From Candidatus Binatia bacterium (GTDB lineage: Bacteria; Desulfobacterota; Binatia; Bin18), in assembly GCA_951812575.1 (NCBI GenBank), contig OX638322.1:2541925-2605924 (forward strand): DNA of 64,000 nt. The letters run 5' to 3'. The number at the start of each line of letters is the position of its first letter. The first letter of the stretch is position 1. The notes below the pieces were generated by a model. It searched no databases, was not told the origin of the DNA, and worked only from the letters and a program-made list of their open reading frames with translations. This document shows positions 25,552 to 34,355 of the stretch, piece by piece. The position numbers and the translations under genes are program-made.

Positions 25552-26748
25552 ATGGAGTCTGTTGATCTGTCGTATGGCCGTTCATTTGCCAACGGCTTTC
25601 CGCACGAATTTTTTTCTCACCTGCGGCGTGAGGCCCCGGTCTGGTGGCATGCGCCGACCGAGTACACGCCGGGCGGTGAGGGGTTCTGGGTGGTGAGCCG
25701 CTACAATGATGTGGTGGACGTTTTTAAGGATGCCGAGACATTTTCTTCCGAGTTGGGCGGAACGCAGATTTTCGACGGCAGGGGAGCCGGCTATCAACTG
25801 AACCAGACGGACGATCCCAAGCATCGCCGGTTACGTGACCTGGTTAATACCGGTTTCCTGCCGCGTATGATCGGTCGGCTGGAGGCTCAGCTCAGAGAAC
25901 GGACCCGCCATATTCTTGACGGCATCTCACCCGAAGAGCCGTTTGATTTCGTCCCGACCGTGGCGCGCGAACTGCCCCTGCAGGCTATCTGCATTATTCT
26001 CGGGATTCCGCAGGAAGATCGGGAAGAGCTGGGGCATATTGTTGACTTGGCCATTGGCGCCGGGACGGGCGAAGCCCTGGCCCTGGAGCATATCAAACGC
26101 CTGGGCGCGTACGCGGACAGGATCGTGGAGCAGAAACGTCGCGAGCCCGCGGACGACATCCTGTCCGTGATTGTTCACGCCCAGTTAGAGGACGGCTCCC
26201 CGCAGCTCGACAATCGTGAGCTGCGGGCCTTCTTTGCCTTGCTCTTGCCAGCCGGGGCTGAGACCACGCGCAGCTCCATTGCCGGCGGCCTGGTAGCGCT
26301 GATTGAAAATCCGCACGAACTGGAACGTCTGCGGTCCGACCCTGGGTTGATGAAGAGCGCGGTCGAAGAAATCGTGCGCTGGACCTCGCCGTCCGTGTAC
26401 AAACGCCGGACGACAACGCGCGATATCGAGCTGCGCGGACAGCGCATACGCCAGGGACAAAAGGTCACCATCTGGGAGATGTCGGCCAACCGGGACGAAG
26501 ATGAGTTCGTGGACCCGTTCCGGTTCGATATCGGGCGCAGCCCCAATTTTCATATTGGCTTTGGTCTGGGCACCCACTTCTGTTTGGGGGCCAACCTGGC
26601 GCGGCTCGAAATCCGGGTGGTGTTTGAAGAACTGCTGGCCCGCTACGCGGACTTCGAGATCGTCGGCGATCTCGAATGGACGAATAACAACCGTCTGGTC
26701 GGCCTGACCCGCCTGCCGCTCAGGGTGCCGCCCAGGGCAGCTTCCTGA
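25552..26748 (+). CDS. Cytochrome P450
   Basis: A 398 aa soluble bacterial-type P450. The heme-binding loop is FGLGTHFCLGANLAR with Cys344 as thiolate ligand. The I-helix oxygen-activation segment is LPAGAETTRSS. The K-helix is EEIVRWTSPSVYKRR, giving the E-x-x-R pair. It would hydroxylate a small organic substrate using electrons from a ferredoxin, but none is encoded here. It follows the Rieske beta gene in the same direction, so it probably acts in the same pathway. Bacterial P450s of this form often oxidise terpenoids, sterols or fatty acids; the substrate here is unknown. Confidence 0.94.
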   Translation: MESVDLSYGRSFANGFPHEFFSHLRREAPVWWHAPTEYTPGGEGFWVVSRYNDVVDVFKDAETFSSELGGTQIFDGRGAGYQLNQTDDPKHRRLRDLVNTGFLPRMIGRLEAQLRERTRHILDGISPEEPFDFVPTVARELPLQAICIILGIPQEDREELGHIVDLAIGAGTGEALALEHIKRLGAYADRIVEQKRREPADDILSVIVHAQLEDGSPQLDNRELRAFFALLLPAGAETTRSSIAGGLVALIENPHELERLRSDPGLMKSAVEEIVRWTSPSVYKRRTTTRDIELRGQRIRQGQKVTIWEMSANRDEDEFVDPFRFDIGRSPNFHIGFGLGTHFCLGANLARLEIRVVFEELLARYADFEIVGDLEWTNNNRLVGLTRLPLRVPPRAAS

Positions 26749-26793
26749 TCCGGCCCTATCCAACTCGGACCTGCCATGTATAAGGAGGGGAGA

Positions 26794-27936
26794 ATGAAGA
26801 AAGTTTTAACCGGGGTGCGGCGTATTATACTGACGGCGATTTTGAGTCTGGGTGTCTTCGGAACAACGGTGTTCGCGGACGAAGAAGTCAAGGACTTGAT
26901 GGGGCGCTTAATGGCGGCTCCGACGATTACGGCTGCTGAGGGCTTCGGTGTCGAGATGCTGATTCCTCCGGGTGAATTCTATGACCCGCTTTGGCTCCAC
27001 GCTCAGGGCGATGCCATCTGGCTCAACGACGATGGTGGCGAGGAAGGCGAAAAAGGGAGCAAGATTGTTTCGATCAGTACGGACGGCAAAATATCCGAAT
27101 TGGTCGGGCTGGGCCGCCTGCTGCCGGTCACTGGCTACGGCGTCGCACCGGCCGGCTTCGGTGAGTTCGCCGGACATATTTACTCCATTGCCCAGGCAAG
27201 AGTGGCCGCACCGGGTGCAACTGCCAACCATATTATCCAGCGGGTTGATCCCAACTCGAAAGACGAAGCCAGTGTGGTGTGTACGCTCACCGAAACGGGC
27301 GACACCAATGCCGGGGTGAGCGGTTTTGGCGTGGATGCCCGATTCGGCCCGGACGGCAGTGCGTTCGCCGACCGTTTCTTTGCGATTACCGCATTCAATA
27401 ATTCCATCTATCAGGTCGCGGCCGATAACACCTGTTCTCCATTCGTAACCTTTGATGGGGCGGTCAACGGCGCACCGATGGGTTTGGCCTTTTCCGCCGA
27501 TGGACAGTCCATGCTCGTCACCCTCAAGGCGGGTGGTATCCTGGAGCCGCCTTCCGAGGGGAGCGGAATGGTCGTGCGGGTATCGCCCGGCGGCAAGGTT
27601 GACGCCACGCCGGTTGTGGCGGGGCTCTCCCAGCCCATGGGTATTATGCGTGCGCCGGAAGGTTTTAGCACGTATGGCGGTCAGCTCTTTATCGCCGACG
27701 TGGCCGACATCCAGGCGCCGGTGCCGATGACGCAAGCGCTCAAAACGGATGGCCGGGTGTACCGCGCCGGTGCGGACGGCACGCTACATCTCGTCGCCAG
27801 CGGCTTTATGAATCCGGTTGGCATGTTGGTGGTCAATGGGGCACTGTGGGTGACGGATATCAATGGCGATTTTATCGCGGGGAAACGCGAGCTGCCCGAC
27901 GGATTTATTGTCAAACTGACGCCAATAGGCAAGTAA
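26794..27936 (+). CDS. Exported NHL/SMP-30-like propeller protein
   Basis: A 380 aa protein with an N-terminal signal peptide (MKKVLTGVRRIILTAILSLG to FADEE). The ATG at 26794 is used because AAGGAGG precedes it by five bases; the earlier in-frame ATG at 26776 lies before that ribosome site. The rest contains repeated strands with Gly/Asp turns such as GAPMGLAFSADGQSMLVTL and PMGIMRAPEGFSTYGGQLF, suggesting a six-bladed propeller of the NHL or gluconolactonase-like type. No enzymatic residues are clear. It is 14 bases upstream of the TonB receptor gene, so a periplasmic or surface substrate-binding role is plausible. Confidence 0.7.
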   Translation: MKKVLTGVRRIILTAILSLGVFGTTVFADEEVKDLMGRLMAAPTITAAEGFGVEMLIPPGEFYDPLWLHAQGDAIWLNDDGGEEGEKGSKIVSISTDGKISELVGLGRLLPVTGYGVAPAGFGEFAGHIYSIAQARVAAPGATANHIIQRVDPNSKDEASVVCTLTETGDTNAGVSGFGVDARFGPDGSAFADRFFAITAFNNSIYQVAADNTCSPFVTFDGAVNGAPMGLAFSADGQSMLVTLKAGGILEPPSEGSGMVVRVSPGGKVDATPVVAGLSQPMGIMRAPEGFSTYGGQLFIADVADIQAPVPMTQALKTDGRVYRAGADGTLHLVASGFMNPVGMLVVNGALWVTDINGDFIAGKRELPDGFIVKLTPIGK

Positions 27937-27950
27937 ACAGTCTCCTCTGT

Positions 27951-30092
27951 ATGAAAAATGGCGGTGGCTTGGGCGGAAGGCGCAGCTTATGCGCTTGCAG
28001 CTTCCTCCTGATCCTGGGTCTCTTCCAGCTTGGTGTTCCTCGGTGGAGCGGAGCGCAAGAAAGTTCCGCTTCACCACAAGACAAGACCGGCATTATCATC
28101 CTGCCCGAGCTGACGATTACCGCGGCGCGTCGGGAACAAGCCAGCTTCGAGGTGCCGCAGGCCGTCACCACGATACGGCAGAACGAGATTGCCCGGCAGA
28201 CTCCCGGCGTACTGCCGGATTTGCTCCGGGGCGCGACCGGCGTGTTCGTCCAAGAGACAACGCCTGGCCAAGGCACGCCGATCATTCGTGGCCTGACCGG
28301 CAGCTCTGTCTTGATGCTGGTGGACGGCATGCGGCTGAACACCGCGTTCTTCCGTCCTGCGCCAAACCAATACTCTGCCTTGGTCGATGCGTATAACGTT
28401 GAGCGTCTTGAGGTCGTGCGGGGTGCGGGTTCAACGCTGTATGGGAGCGATGCCCTGGGTGGCGTTGTGCACATTATCACTCCGGTCCCGGAGTATCAGA
28501 CCCAAGACTGGCAGTTCGACAGTCGAGCGATTGGCCGTTTTGCCAGCGCGGACCTGGCGGGTATTACCCGTCTGTCCCTGAGCGGAGGAAAACAGGGTCT
28601 AGGTTTCAGCGCTGGCCTGACCTACCAAAACCGGGACGATCGGCGGGATGGCGGTGACGCCCATATCCAGAGCCCGTCCGATTTTGAGGCATACGCGGCA
28701 AACGGGACGCTCTTGACCAAACATGGCGCGCATGACGCCTTGCTGAATGTCCAGTATCTGCGCCAACCCAAAACACCACGCTATGATGAGTTGGTGGCCG
28801 GCTTTGGACAGACCCATCCCAGCGCTGCCCGCTTTTTTTTTGAGCCCAACGATCGGGTGTTTCTCCACGGACGCTACCGGATGCAGCAGCCCTTGACACT
28901 GATTGACCGGCTGGAGTTCCACACGAGCTTTCAGGAAATCAACGACGATCGCCGCACGCAAGATTTCGGGAGTCCTCTGGAGCAACGAGAACGCAACCGG
29001 AGTCGTATGGTCGGCGTGACAGCCCAGCTCACCTCACACTGGCGGGACCGATTGTTTCTGACTTATGGGGCTGAGGTGTATTTGGACTCCATTACCAGCC
29101 GGCGCAGAGGACGAAATCGGGAAACCGGCGAACGGCTGGTTCTCCAAAGTCGGTTTGCCAATGGAGCGACCCTCAATAGCTTTGCCGGGTATGTGCAGAG
29201 TACCATCCGGCTCCATCCACAACTGGTCGCCGTGCTTGGCGGCCGGGTGAGTTATTTTGATATTGATCTGCCCCAGGCGGATCGTGAGATCGGAGTCAGT
29301 CTCGGCATTGACGATCTGACCGGGCAGGCGGGCCTGACGTATCGTCTGACCCCCAGCGTGAACCTTGTGGCTAATATTGGCCGTGGCTTTCGAGTCCCGA
29401 ACGTCTTTGATCTGTCGACCCTCGGTCCGCGACCGGGCAATCGTTTCAACATTCCGAATCCTCACCTCAAACCGGAAAAGGTGCTGAGCATTGATGCCGG
29501 ACTTAAATGGTCGTTCTCCCGTTTTCGGGGCGAAGTCTTTGGGTTTTACTCGGATTTTGAGGATAAGATCGAAGCCGTCCCCACGGGAGCAGTCACGTCC
29601 GAGAATAGATTCATCGTCCAAAGCCGGAATCTCAATTCCGTCCGCCTCTTTGGCATAGAGGCGAGCGGACGCTTCTCCGCGCGGGATGGCTGGGAACTCT
29701 TCGCGTCATTGACTTACACCTGGGCGGAAGAGCGGTTCCCCAATGGAAAGACGGCACCAGCCAGCCGCATCCCTCCAGCCAATGGGCGAGTGGGGACACT
29801 CTATGCTCTGACGCGCAATCTTGAGCTTGAAGCCTTTCTGCGTTTTAGCGCTGATCAAAACCGGCTGAGTGTACGCGATGAACGTGACTCACGTATCAAT
29901 CCAAACGGGACCCTGGGCTGGCTGACCACCAACCTGCGTCTCAACTGGAAGGTCAACGATCATATTTCTGCGCTGCTGGCGGTTGAGAATCTTTTTGATA
30001 AATCCTATCGTGAACACGGGTCCGGGATTAACGCGCCCGGCCTGCATGCGATTGTCGCCCTGGAGGCGAAATTCTCAACCGGTTTTCCGTAG
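27951..30092 (+). CDS. TonB-dependent outer membrane receptor
   Basis: A 713 aa receptor that imports a ligand across the outer membrane using TonB energy. The start is ATG 27951 (MKNGGGLGGRRSL), which opens a signal peptide ending near WSGAQES; no good ribosome site is visible, suggesting coupling to the gene 14 bases upstream. A TonB-box-like stretch PELTITAARR leads into the plug domain (DLLRGATGVFVQE, PIIRGLTGSSVLMLVDGMR, VEVVRG-type segment). The barrel includes the motif NPHLKPEK typical of the family. The plug style is close to heme/hemoglobin receptors, but the ligand is not known. The final strand ends KFSTGFP, not in a terminal aromatic residue. Confidence 0.92.
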   Translation: MKNGGGLGGRRSLCACSFLLILGLFQLGVPRWSGAQESSASPQDKTGIIILPELTITAARREQASFEVPQAVTTIRQNEIARQTPGVLPDLLRGATGVFVQETTPGQGTPIIRGLTGSSVLMLVDGMRLNTAFFRPAPNQYSALVDAYNVERLEVVRGAGSTLYGSDALGGVVHIITPVPEYQTQDWQFDSRAIGRFASADLAGITRLSLSGGKQGLGFSAGLTYQNRDDRRDGGDAHIQSPSDFEAYAANGTLLTKHGAHDALLNVQYLRQPKTPRYDELVAGFGQTHPSAARFFFEPNDRVFLHGRYRMQQPLTLIDRLEFHTSFQEINDDRRTQDFGSPLEQRERNRSRMVGVTAQLTSHWRDRLFLTYGAEVYLDSITSRRRGRNRETGERLVLQSRFANGATLNSFAGYVQSTIRLHPQLVAVLGGRVSYFDIDLPQADREIGVSLGIDDLTGQAGLTYRLTPSVNLVANIGRGFRVPNVFDLSTLGPRPGNRFNIPNPHLKPEKVLSIDAGLKWSFSRFRGEVFGFYSDFEDKIEAVPTGAVTSENRFIVQSRNLNSVRLFGIEASGRFSARDGWELFASLTYTWAEERFPNGKTAPASRIPPANGRVGTLYALTRNLELEAFLRFSADQNRLSVRDERDSRINPNGTLGWLTTNLRLNWKVNDHISALLAVENLFDKSYREHGSGINAPGLHAIVALEAKFSTGFP

Positions 30093-30181
30093 GTTTGCTC
30101 CAAGCCGCGAATCCCTGGCCGTTCTCCCAGCCCGTTGGTGTGAGGATAGGGAGCGGCTATTCCGTGAGGAGCACTTAGTTG

Positions 30182-30210
30182 TTGACGTGGAAGGGGCGAG
30201 TGAGTATACC
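30182..30210 (+). promoter_or_regulatory. Sigma70-type promoter before hydantoinase genes
   Basis: TTGACG (30182-30187), a 17-base spacer and TATACC (30205-30210) form a near-consensus promoter about 95 bases before the hydantoinase A gene. It separates that operon from the TonB receptor upstream; the 214-base gap holds no other feature I can see. Confidence 0.55.
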
Positions 30211-30306
30211 CGCCACTAGATGGTATATATCCGATACAGCGCCAAACGGTGAGGCCCCGGGATGGCCGCGATTCCCGCTCTCCCTGCCTGTCGTGAGGGA
30301 TAAGGT

Positions 30307-32325
30307 ATGACCAACGTCCGTGTTGCCGTTGATATTGGCGGTACTTTTACCGATGTCTGTGTGCTCAACGAAACCACGAATGCACTGCACATTGCCAAAG
30401 TCCCTTCCTCCAAGGATCCCATTGAGGCCGCGCTGGACGGGCTCGACAAGGCCGGCATCGCGCTCTCCGACGTGACGCTGTTTGCGCACGGTACCACGGT
30501 TGCAACCAACGCGTTGATCGAGCGCAACCTGCCCCACACCGCCATGGTCGTCACCGAAGGCTTTCGCGACGTCATCGAAATTGGCCGGTCCACGAAAGAA
30601 GACTTATGGGACGCCTATCGTGATAACCCCCCGCCGTATATTCGCCGGCGGGATCGCCTGCCTATTGCGGAGCGCACCGATTCCTCGGGCAGGGTTGAGA
30701 AGCCGATTGATGTTGCCGAAGCGCGTGCGCTTGCGGCGAAACTGCGCAAACGCAAATACGAGGCCGTGGCCATCTGCTTTATGAACTCGTTCGCAAACAT
30801 GGCGAACGAGCAGGCGCTGAAGGCCATACTCGAAGAAGAACTGCCGGGGGTAGCCATCTCGACGTCGGCCGAGGTCCTGCCCGAAATCTTTGAGCATGAC
30901 CGGTTTTCCACCGCGGTCGTCAACGCCGTGCTGCACCCGGTGATCGGGGCTTATACCCTGCGTCTGCAAGAGCGGCTGAAACAGGGCGGCTATACCAGCG
31001 ATGTGCTGCTCCTCCATAGCGGTGGTGGGGTGATGACGCCCCAGGGCGTTGGCTCGCAGGCCGCGCGTCTGGCGAGTTCTGGTATTGCCGCCGGCGCCAT
31101 CGCAAACCGTTACATCGGCAACCTGTGCGGGTTTCCCAATTCGATAGGCTTCGATATGGGTGGCACCAGTACGGACGTGTCGCTCGTGTGGGACTCGCAG
31201 ATGTTGACGACCCGTGACTGGCATATTGAGCACGGACATCCGATCTGTTTTCCGAGTATCGATATCAAGACCATTGGAGCCGGGGGTGGCTCGATTGCCT
31301 GGATCGATGAGGCGGGCTCGCTCCGTAACGGCCCGCAGTCGGCCGGCTCCATCCCGGGTCCCGCCTGCTATGGCCGCGGCGGCGAGAACCCCACCAATAC
31401 CGATGCCAACCTGGTCCTGGGGCGTTTGGGTGGAGACCTGGTCGGCGGAAACCTCGACCTCGACCTGGCTCGCGCGACCGCGGCGATTGAGCAAAAAATT
31501 GCGCGTCCCCTTGGCATGGATGTGAGGACCGCTGCCAGGGCAATTCTCAATGTCGCGAACGCCAATACGGCGGACGCCATTCGTCTGGTGTCTATCATGC
31601 GCGGCTACGATCCCCGCGACTTCGCGCTGATTGCCTTCGGCGGGGCTGGACCGCTGCACGGGGTCGCGTTGGCCACAGAGCTGTCCATCCCGACAGTCAT
31701 TGTCCCACCCCACCCCGGGGTGACCTCGGCTATGGGCTGTTTGTTGGTGGACATCCAACACGATCTCCTGACGACTTATCTGGTCGATACGGCCCAGGCC
31801 GACCCCCAGGCAATAGAAGCGGAGTTTCGACTCCTCGAAGCGGAGGCACGCGCGCGGCTGACCAAAGAGGGAGTTGCGGACAAGGACATCATCCTCAAGC
31901 GGACGATCGATATGCGCTATAGCGGCCAGTGGCGGTCGCTTGCCGTAGCTGTCGGGACGCCCTTTACCAGTGTGCAGGAGACCGTTGACGCTTTCGGCGC
32001 GGCGCACGAGCGGGAATATAACTACCGGCGTGCCGGCGCCGGCATCGAGATCTTTCGCCTGAACCTGACGGCGGTCGGGCTGACGCCCAAAGCCGAACTG
32101 GCCAGCCACGTCGCTGATACGGCCAGACCCGAGCCGCGAGCCTGGCGCAAGGTCGGGTTTGATAAAGAGTCGTTGGAGACTCCGATCTACTGGCGGGACG
32201 ACTTGTCGAGTGGCGCGGAACTGCCCGGGCCGGCCGTAGTCCAGCAGCTCGACTCGACCACTCTCGTGCCGCCGGGAGCTTCGGTGACGGTTGATCCGTG
32301 GTTGAATCTCATCATTACGGTCTGA
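30307..32325 (+). CDS. hyuA: Hydantoinase/oxoprolinase family protein, subunit A (HyuA)
   Basis: A 672 aa ATP-dependent subunit of the N-methylhydantoinase / 5-oxoprolinase / acetone and acetophenone carboxylase superfamily. The ASKHA-type phosphate loop is VAVDIGGTFTDVCVLNE, followed by FAHGTTVATNALIER and the second nucleotide motif NSIGFDMGGTSTDVSLVWD. FGGAGPLHGVALA also marks the family. It forms a pair with the HyuB gene 16 bases downstream. The complex activates an amide or carbonyl oxygen by phosphorylation, then hydrolyses or carboxylates. The next gene is an aminotransferase, which suggests use of a nitrogen-containing substrate, but a ketone carboxylase is also possible. Confidence 0.93.
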   Translation: MTNVRVAVDIGGTFTDVCVLNETTNALHIAKVPSSKDPIEAALDGLDKAGIALSDVTLFAHGTTVATNALIERNLPHTAMVVTEGFRDVIEIGRSTKEDLWDAYRDNPPPYIRRRDRLPIAERTDSSGRVEKPIDVAEARALAAKLRKRKYEAVAICFMNSFANMANEQALKAILEEELPGVAISTSAEVLPEIFEHDRFSTAVVNAVLHPVIGAYTLRLQERLKQGGYTSDVLLLHSGGGVMTPQGVGSQAARLASSGIAAGAIANRYIGNLCGFPNSIGFDMGGTSTDVSLVWDSQMLTTRDWHIEHGHPICFPSIDIKTIGAGGGSIAWIDEAGSLRNGPQSAGSIPGPACYGRGGENPTNTDANLVLGRLGGDLVGGNLDLDLARATAAIEQKIARPLGMDVRTAARAILNVANANTADAIRLVSIMRGYDPRDFALIAFGGAGPLHGVALATELSIPTVIVPPHPGVTSAMGCLLVDIQHDLLTTYLVDTAQADPQAIEAEFRLLEAEARARLTKEGVADKDIILKRTIDMRYSGQWRSLAVAVGTPFTSVQETVDAFGAAHEREYNYRRAGAGIEIFRLNLTAVGLTPKAELASHVADTARPEPRAWRKVGFDKESLETPIYWRDDLSSGAELPGPAVVQQLDSTTLVPPGASVTVDPWLNLIITV

Positions 32326-32341
32326 GAACGAGGATGCGATC

Positions 32342-34321
32342 ATGACCAAATTACCTGCACCCAGCACGACCCTCGACCCAGTGACCTTCGAGGTGTTACG
32401 CAACGCTTTCGTGAATATCGTGGATCAGATGGCAGAGCAGGTGCGTCGGACCTGTTACTCCTTCGTGGTCTACAATCGCGATTTCTCCAACGCGCTGTGC
32501 GATGCCGGGGGGAATACCGTGGCCCAGGGAAACCAGGACCTGGCGGCCCACGTCGGGACTCTGCACTACACCTGTAAAGCGGTCATCGACGAGTTTGGCG
32601 ACGATATCCATCCGGGGGATGTCTTCCTGATCAATGATCCGTATGTGGGCGGGACGCACTTCAACGATACCCGGGTGCTGTTACCGATTTTTGTTGACGG
32701 CCGGCTCATCGCCTGGAGCCAGGCAAACGGGCACTGGGCGGATATGGGCGGCAGCGTACCGGGGTCGTTTGATGTCAGCGCCCGCGAGATGTTCAAAGAG
32801 GGTATCCGCGTGCCACCGGTCAAGATCTGGCGGCGGGGCGAGTACTGTCGCGATGTGGCGCGCCTGGTGGCCAAGAACACCCGCGACCCCGATGCCATCA
32901 TCGGCGATATGGATGCCCAGACCCAGGCAACGCGTATTGCCGAGCGAGAAATTCTCCGCCTGTGCGGCAAATACGGCGTCGAGACCATCATCACCGCCTT
33001 TGCCGAGGTTCAGGATTACGTCGAACGCGCGATACGCCTCCGCCTGAGCGAGCTGCCTGACGGGTCGTGGGAGACGGTCGATTTTGTCGATCAGGACCCG
33101 GCCGGGCAAGAAGGGATGATCCCCATCCGGGTCAAACTGACGATCAGGGGCGACGAGGCGGAATTCGACCTCAGCGGTTCCCACCCCACGATAGGCTCCA
33201 TCTACAACTGTGCCTTCGGGGGGACCTTTGCCGGCATTGTGTCCGGTATGAAAACGTTTTTTCCAGACGTCCCGCTGAACGCCGGGTTGTATCGGACCGT
33301 CAAGGTCATTGTTCCCGACGATACCATCGTCAGTGCCCGCTGGCCGGTGGCGGTATCCGGCTTTGTCATGGGTTTCGAGAAAATCATGAACGCGATCTTT
33401 GAGCTGTTCTCCGCTCTCATGCCGGAGCGGGCCATGGCGTGCGCCTTTAACATCGAGTATCTGCAAACCGGCGGCTATGACGCCCGTGGAGATGACCGTC
33501 CCTATTTTATGCTGTACGACTGGCTGTCCGGCGGCTGGGGTGGCCGGAACGGCCGGGACGGGCTCGGCGTGACGGCCTCGTGCTTTGGCGTGGGCTTGAT
33601 GATCCAGCCGGTTGAAGGCCAGGAACGGCTGTGTCCGGTTCGGACCGACCGTTTTGAGATCGTCACCGACAGCGCCGGTCCTGGAGAATGGCGGGGTGGC
33701 GTTGGGCTCGACAAAGGCGGCACCATCCTGGACGTGGAAAACTGCGTGTTCTCCTATTTCTGCGACCGTGAACGGTCGATCGTGTGGGGTATTGAGGGCG
33801 GTCTCCCGGCGCGTCCGCATGGGCTCTGGCTTGAACCACCGGGTGAGGAGGCGCGCTTCCTGGGCGCGGTGTTCTCGAATGTTCCCGTACATACCGGAGC
33901 GCGTTTCTGGCGGGGGACCTCGGGCGGTGGAGGCTATGGTGACCCGCTCGAGCGTGACCCGCAAAGGGTGCTCGAAGACGTTGTGGATGACTATGTGTCG
34001 GTCGAGCGGGCACGCAAAGACTACGGCGTTGTGCTCACCGTTATCGACGAAGACTTGGCGGAGTACGAAATCGATGCAACCGCCACCCGGGCAGCACGTC
34101 GACAGATCGCCGCGCAGCGCAAGTGCTGGCTGGAGGAGGACCCGCAGCAGGTTGCCGAGCGCTTCCGCACGGGCCAGCTCGACCTGTACGATGTGATTCG
34201 CCAGTATGGAGTCATCTGCGATTGGGGGACGGGTGAGCTATTGCCCAACTCGACCCAGACCTTTCGTCAGATGATGAAAACGCGGAGTGTGCCGTACTGG
34301 GCTGATGAGTCAGATGTATGA
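32342..34321 (+). CDS. hyuB: Hydantoinase/oxoprolinase family protein, subunit B (HyuB)
   Basis: A 659 aa partner of HyuA. The N-terminus LDPVTFEVLRNAFVNIVDQM and the motifs DVFLINDPYVGGTHFND and LPERAMA-like LMPERAMACAF are diagnostic of the B subunit. A C-terminal segment with RFWRGTSGGGGYGDP is also typical, followed by an extension of about 100 residues ending DVIRQYGVICDW and onward. Together A and B form the catalytic core for hydantoin, 5-oxoproline or acetophenone-type substrates. ATGA-like close spacing to hyuA supports co-translation. Confidence 0.93.
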   Translation: MTKLPAPSTTLDPVTFEVLRNAFVNIVDQMAEQVRRTCYSFVVYNRDFSNALCDAGGNTVAQGNQDLAAHVGTLHYTCKAVIDEFGDDIHPGDVFLINDPYVGGTHFNDTRVLLPIFVDGRLIAWSQANGHWADMGGSVPGSFDVSAREMFKEGIRVPPVKIWRRGEYCRDVARLVAKNTRDPDAIIGDMDAQTQATRIAEREILRLCGKYGVETIITAFAEVQDYVERAIRLRLSELPDGSWETVDFVDQDPAGQEGMIPIRVKLTIRGDEAEFDLSGSHPTIGSIYNCAFGGTFAGIVSGMKTFFPDVPLNAGLYRTVKVIVPDDTIVSARWPVAVSGFVMGFEKIMNAIFELFSALMPERAMACAFNIEYLQTGGYDARGDDRPYFMLYDWLSGGWGGRNGRDGLGVTASCFGVGLMIQPVEGQERLCPVRTDRFEIVTDSAGPGEWRGGVGLDKGGTILDVENCVFSYFCDRERSIVWGIEGGLPARPHGLWLEPPGEEARFLGAVFSNVPVHTGARFWRGTSGGGGYGDPLERDPQRVLEDVVDDYVSVERARKDYGVVLTVIDEDLAEYEIDATATRAARRQIAAQRKCWLEEDPQQVAERFRTGQLDLYDVIRQYGVICDWGTGELLPNSTQTFRQMMKTRSVPYWADESDV

Positions 34322-34355
34322 CTGATGAGTATATAGACCAACGGAGGAGCGAACC

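Noticed and set aside
30604..32403. Open frame of about 600 codons on the minus strand over hyuA
   Set aside because: A shadow of the hyuA reading frame in GC-rich DNA; no family motifs.
32681..33964. Open frame of about 427 codons on the minus strand over hyuB
   Set aside because: Shadow frame of a well-supported gene with no motif of its own.
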